A DNA stretch of 64,000 bases, taken from the NCBI GenBank assembly GCA_949287905.1, contig CASEHX010000026.1, positions 62,001-126,000 of the forward strand, in the 5' to 3' direction. Source of the DNA: an uncultured Olsenella sp. (GTDB lineage: Bacteria; Actinomycetota; Coriobacteriia; Coriobacteriales; Atopobiaceae). Below, in pieces: positions 61,548 through 64,000 of the stretch (positions are counted from its first letter, which is position 1; each line of letters opens with the position of its first letter). The position numbers and the translations under genes were made by a program. The notes beneath the pieces are model-generated. The model was not told where the DNA came from. It saw only the letters and a list, made by a program, of their open reading frames with translations, and did not search any database.

Positions 61548-62270
61548 CTAGACAGTTTCGGTTCCTTCGGTTCCAACTTCGTCAAAGGAGAACTCAACAG
61601 AGTCCGGGCTGTCAACTCTCATTACAAAGCAGCCGTTGTCAGCCGAGTTGTTCATATTGAAACCGCCATAATAGGTTTCATAGATTGGTGCGGTTTCAAC
61701 AACGCCAAACAGCTTCAGTTGCCAACCATCGCTCCAAGCAGAGCCGTTCATGTCCACAACGTCTCCGTCGTTGACAATCTGATACTTATCAAAGTCACCG
61801 AAAACAAGGGTTTCGGAAGTTACGTTGTTGCCGCTATCGTCGGTTTCAAGCTCTACCGTTTGAAGCGTTGGGTTCCCTTCGAAGAGGTAGTAGGGGTTGC
61901 TATAGTCGTGATATTCCGACTTGTACTTCTCATCCTCTTCGGTGAAAAGCTCGACAATCTCATCATCGGACATTTTGCTAAGCTCACCAAGCTCGGCGGT
62001 AACGTTGCTGCGGAACGTCATGACGCCGGATTCGAAGACATAGAGTTGAGCCTGTGCATCCTTAGCCACTTTATCCACGACGAAGAACAAACGCCGTCCA
62101 TCGTCGTTTACGAGTGAGAGTGGAGTGATAACTTCTGAGACAGCTTGCTCGGAGGCGGGGGAGTCTGACTCTTCGGTGGAGGCATTGTTACATCCGCTCA
62201 GACTTGCCGCACCCAACATCCCAATGGAGCAAGCGAGCATGAATGTTCGTCTTGATACCGCACTATCCAT
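61548..62270 (-). CDS. Twin-arginine-like lipoprotein
   Basis: This 240-residue protein has a signal start SRRTFMLACSIGMLGAASLSGC with two arginines and a lipobox LSGC, so it is exported, possibly by Tat, and lipidated. The mature acidic domain is unknown, with beta-rich strands. It is one of two adjacent lipoproteins inside the prophage, opposite to the late genes, a position typical of lysogenic conversion genes. Confidence 0.8.
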   Translation of the reverse strand: MDSAVSRRTFMLACSIGMLGAASLSGCNNASTEESDSPASEQAVSEVITPLSLVNDDGRRLFFVVDKVAKDAQAQLYVFESGVMTFRSNVTAELGELSKMSDDEIVELFTEEDEKYKSEYHDYSNPYYLFEGNPTLQTVELETDDSGNNVTSETLVFGDFDKYQIVNDGDVVDMNGSAWSDGWQLKLFGVVETAPIYETYYGGFNMNNSADNGCFVMRVDSPDSVEFSFDEVGTEGTETV

Positions 62271-62287
62271 CTTAGTCTCCCGTCATC

Positions 62288-62731
62288 CTACTCGACAATG
62301 AAAGCATCTACGAGACGCGATTCAACCTGTACATATTGGAACTTGCCGCACACCGTAATCTCTTGCTCCTTGGACAGGCTTGCCAGTTCGTCTTCGGACA
62401 ACTCAACACAGAGGGTGTTGCAGAACTGTCCAAGGATAAGCTGCCCCACACGAACATAGGTGGGGTTGATATCCCCGACAATCGCAGTGCAATGGAAAAT
62501 CTTACCGTCGTATTCCTGCTTTGCCTTCGCTTCGTTCTCGCTATCCATTTCGTGAAATGCTTCTAAGTCGAGTTCCTCCGCTTGTTCAAGCATCTCTTCT
62601 TGCGATGGCTCTTGGGATTCAGATTCAGCATTGCCACCAGTTGAAGGATTACCGCCGCAAGCCGAAAGTCCGAGAGCACCGGCGAATCCAAGAGAGCCAA
62701 GAATAAAGTTTCTTCGGGTTAGGTTCGTCAC
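62288..62731 (-). CDS. Twin-arginine-like lipoprotein with OB-fold domain
   Basis: This 147-residue protein has LTRRNFILGSLGFAGALGLSAC, two arginines and a lipobox, then a 30-residue acidic linker and a small beta domain (YDGKIFHCTAIVGDINPTYVRVGQ) like tRNA_anti-like OB folds. Such small surface lipoproteins can act in adhesion or superinfection exclusion. It lies directly upstream of the 240-residue lipoprotein in the same transcript. Confidence 0.77.
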   Translation of the reverse strand: MTNLTRRNFILGSLGFAGALGLSACGGNPSTGGNAESESQEPSQEEMLEQAEELDLEAFHEMDSENEAKAKQEYDGKIFHCTAIVGDINPTYVRVGQLILGQFCNTLCVELSEDELASLSKEQEITVCGKFQYVQVESRLVDAFIVE

Positions 62732-62757
62732 AGCTCGCTCCTTTCGTGGTTGGTTTG

Positions 62758-63234
62758 CTAAAGGTTTTTAGCCGCAGAATTCCCCGCAATCAGCAGCAGG
62801 ATGGGGGGCACTATCATAAATGGAACTACCATTATCCAAGTTGTCTCACGGGTCATAAAAAGGAGTCCTGCAAATACAAAAGAGACGGCTGAGAGAATCA
62901 TGCTGGCGGTATTCAAGCCTTTGCTTTTGCGTTGTCTGTTGACTGTCTGTAGGACGGAAGATATGAGAGGCAGGAGTCCGCCCGCCATAATGATTATGGC
63001 AGGCGTCGAAATTTCGAGTAGTTTATCTATGGAGCCTGAGCCATTCATTATGTAGTCAAAATTGCTGATAAGAGTAACGAGGGACAGCAGGACTATCAGA
63101 ACAGAAATGACGCAGCCAACCAATACCAGAGAAAAGTGTGTCGAAGATGGTTTCAGCGAGCACCCGCAGTTAGGGCACGCCTTCGCGTTATTTGAGACTT
63201 CCTTGCCGCACTCAGGACATTTAATAAGTGCCAT
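62758..63234 (-). CDS. Zinc-ribbon membrane protein
   Basis: This 158-residue protein starts MALIKCPECGKEVSNNAKACPNCGC, a zinc ribbon with two C-x2-C pairs, then four hydrophobic segments (LVLVGCVISVLIVLLSLV, TPAIIIMAGGLLPLISSV, ASMILSAVSFVFAGLLFM, IMVVPFMIVPPILLLIAG). The start after GGAAGGAGC is preferred over an upstream in-frame one. Function unknown. Confidence 0.78.
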   Translation of the reverse strand: MALIKCPECGKEVSNNAKACPNCGCSLKPSSTHFSLVLVGCVISVLIVLLSLVTLISNFDYIMNGSGSIDKLLEISTPAIIIMAGGLLPLISSVLQTVNRQRKSKGLNTASMILSAVSFVFAGLLFMTRETTWIMVVPFMIVPPILLLIAGNSAAKNL

Positions 63235-63317
63235 ACCTGCTCCTTCCAAAAGCAGCCCGATAGAGACTGTGGAAGAAGCCCCGCGCATCAAACAGTGAGG
63301 GGGAGTCTCCGCCCACA

Positions 63318-63445
63318 GTTGCCACACTGCCCTTGGTGTTCACGGTATACGTGAGTCACATCAGGGAGGGAGAAGACTCCCCCTGACTAGAGACTCACGG
63401 AAACTATGTTGTGAACACCACCCGTTAGGGCGGCAGTGTGGCAAC
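63318..63445. ncRNA. Rod-like inverted repeat structure, possible structured RNA
   Basis: Four nested stems enclose one another: GTTGCCACACTGCC with partner at 63432-63445 (14 bp), TGGTGTTCAC with 63411-63420 (10 bp), GTGAGTC with 63392-63398 (7 bp), and TCAGGG...CCCTGA closing a short AAGA-type loop. All pair exactly. Strand and function are unknown. The 325-base gap 63235-63559 otherwise holds only a minus-strand terminator. Confidence 0.55.
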
Positions 63446-63493
63446 TTGGATTCTAGCAGAGAGCACCGCTATTGACACTGAGCCAAGAGCTAA

Positions 63494-63525
63494 GAAAAAG
63501 GGACGTCCCGCAAGGGGACGCCCCC
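63494..63525 (-). terminator. Minus-strand intrinsic terminator
   Basis: Read on the minus strand, GGGCGTCCCC and GGGACGTCCC form a stem of about nine pairs with one bulge, followed by TTTTTC. It lies downstream of the gene at 63560-63835 and fits as its terminator. Confidence 0.65.
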
Positions 63526-63559
63526 AATCCTAGGTAGTAATTCTTGCCCGTTTCCCTAG

Positions 63560-63835
63560 TTAGTTAATGCGGCTGAACAGCTCAATCTGTTCGTCGGAGA
63601 ACGAGCTGACGAGCTGCTGGACGTGCTCAAGCCAATCCCCCGCATCGCCTTCGTCCTCGCACGCATACAGGTCAAGCAGGGCGGCGTACTGGTTGAAGTT
63701 CAGGCTCTTAATGAAGTCCTTCACGCTGGCACCAGTCCACAGCTCGACGCTACGCTCACCCGCTTCGAGGTTGTTTGCCGTCTCCGCCACATAGTAGAGC
63801 GTCTTGACCTGCTCAACAGCCGTGTTGATGTTCAT
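63560..63835 (-). CDS. Small unknown phage protein
   Basis: This 91-residue acidic helical protein begins MNINTAVEQVKTLYYVAETANN after an AAAGGAAAA site; a longer in-frame start is less likely as it has no good ribosome binding site. The segment FIKSLNFNQYAALLDLYACEDEGDAGDWLEHV is predicted helical. No family recognised. Confidence 0.7.
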   Translation of the reverse strand: MNINTAVEQVKTLYYVAETANNLEAGERSVELWTGASVKDFIKSLNFNQYAALLDLYACEDEGDAGDWLEHVQQLVSSFSDEQIELFSRIN

Positions 63836-63918
63836 GATGTTTTCCTTTCTGCTAGGGCTGCTGTGTTGACTAGCACTATAGACGGGACAAAACAAAGTGG
63901 GAAATGCAATGCAGTGGA

Positions 63919-64000
63919 CTACGAAGAAAAGTTTTCGCCCTTCCCCCAAGCCGCGTTGATTTGGTTTTCAAGTTCGTCCATCTTGCCGTTGAGTTCCAAA
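63919..64000 (-). CDS. C-terminal end of a minus-strand gene (partial)
   Basis: The last 26 codons of a frame that continues past the window, ending with a coiled-coil-like tail GKMDELENQINAAWGKGENFSS. Its stop lies 83 bases upstream of the small protein start, on the same strand. Too short for function. Confidence 0.45.
   Translation of the reverse strand, partial: LELNGKMDELENQINAAWGKGENFSS

Larger units (their letters stand above)
40767..64000. mobile_element. Siphovirus prophage integrated at guaA2, right end not in window
   Basis: Starting right after guaA2 the sequence drops in GC and carries an integrase followed by phage head, tail and fibre genes on the plus strand, then a minus-strand lipoprotein block. 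The order terminase-portal-head morphogenesis-scaffold-capsid-connectors-tail tube-chaperone-tape measure-distal tail-fibres is that of a siphovirus with SPP1-like head genes. No copy of the attachment core was found between 61500 and 64000. I recognised no holin, endolysin, CI repressor or replication gene, so lytic competence is uncertain. Confidence 0.9.

Overview
The window comes from a high-GC Gram-positive chromosome. Gene order (str, spc and alpha ribosomal clusters followed by ecfA-ecfT-truA), twin-arginine-like lipoproteins, a LytR-CpsA-Psr cell-wall protein and GC-rich codon use suggest an actinobacterium of the class Coriobacteriia, probably near Atopobium/Olsenella. That placement is inference from gene content; no 16S rRNA gene is present.

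Positions 1-17140 hold translation genes. The str end (rpsG, fusA, rpsJ) stops at a strong hairpin. A repeat-rich stretch with a lone thrH-like phosphatase follows, and the ribosomal genes resume at rplE and run through rpsZ-rpsH-rplF-rplR-rpsE-rpmD-rplO-secY-adk-map-infA-rpmJ-rpsM-rpsK-rpsD-rpoA-rplQ to a fused ECF ATPase, ecfT and truA. The twelve genes normally found between rpsJ and rplE (rplC to rplX) are absent from this position.

Positions 17175-28641 hold housekeeping and envelope genes: a putative heavy-metal exporter, two LCP-type proteins (one degenerate), three family 2 glycosyltransferases, an iron-sulfur protein, ychF and a full-length guaA.

Positions 28642-33143 look like a genomic island in the 3' end of guaA. 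It lies between two 16-bp repeats of the guaA terminus (15/16 identical) and carries an AAA ATPase, an unknown protein with an RxxxxH motif like that of HEPN RNases, and an AlbA_2/ATPase regulator with an elaborate four-half-site operator. No integrase remains. A defence or stress role is possible but unproven.

Positions 33575-40767 return to chromosomal genes: zinc alcohol dehydrogenase, Fic protein, tex, a B3/4-domain protein, a DUF1275 membrane protein, an rsmJ-like methyltransferase and a second guaA that encodes only the ATP-pyrophosphatase half.

From about 40749 to the window end lies a siphovirus prophage with visibly lower GC, integrated at the 3' end of the second guaA. It has a tyrosine recombinase, a few small regulators, terminase, SPP1-like portal and head genes, tail genes, a tape measure, baseplate and fibre proteins, and a minus-strand block of lipoproteins and small membrane proteins that may alter the lysogen. 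A collagen-like and an LRR-like protein gene sit unusually between the major tail protein and the tail assembly chaperone. Four intergenic leaders in the prophage resemble one another. No lysis gene, CI-like repressor, replication gene or right attachment site was recognised in the window, so the prophage either continues beyond 64000 or is incomplete.
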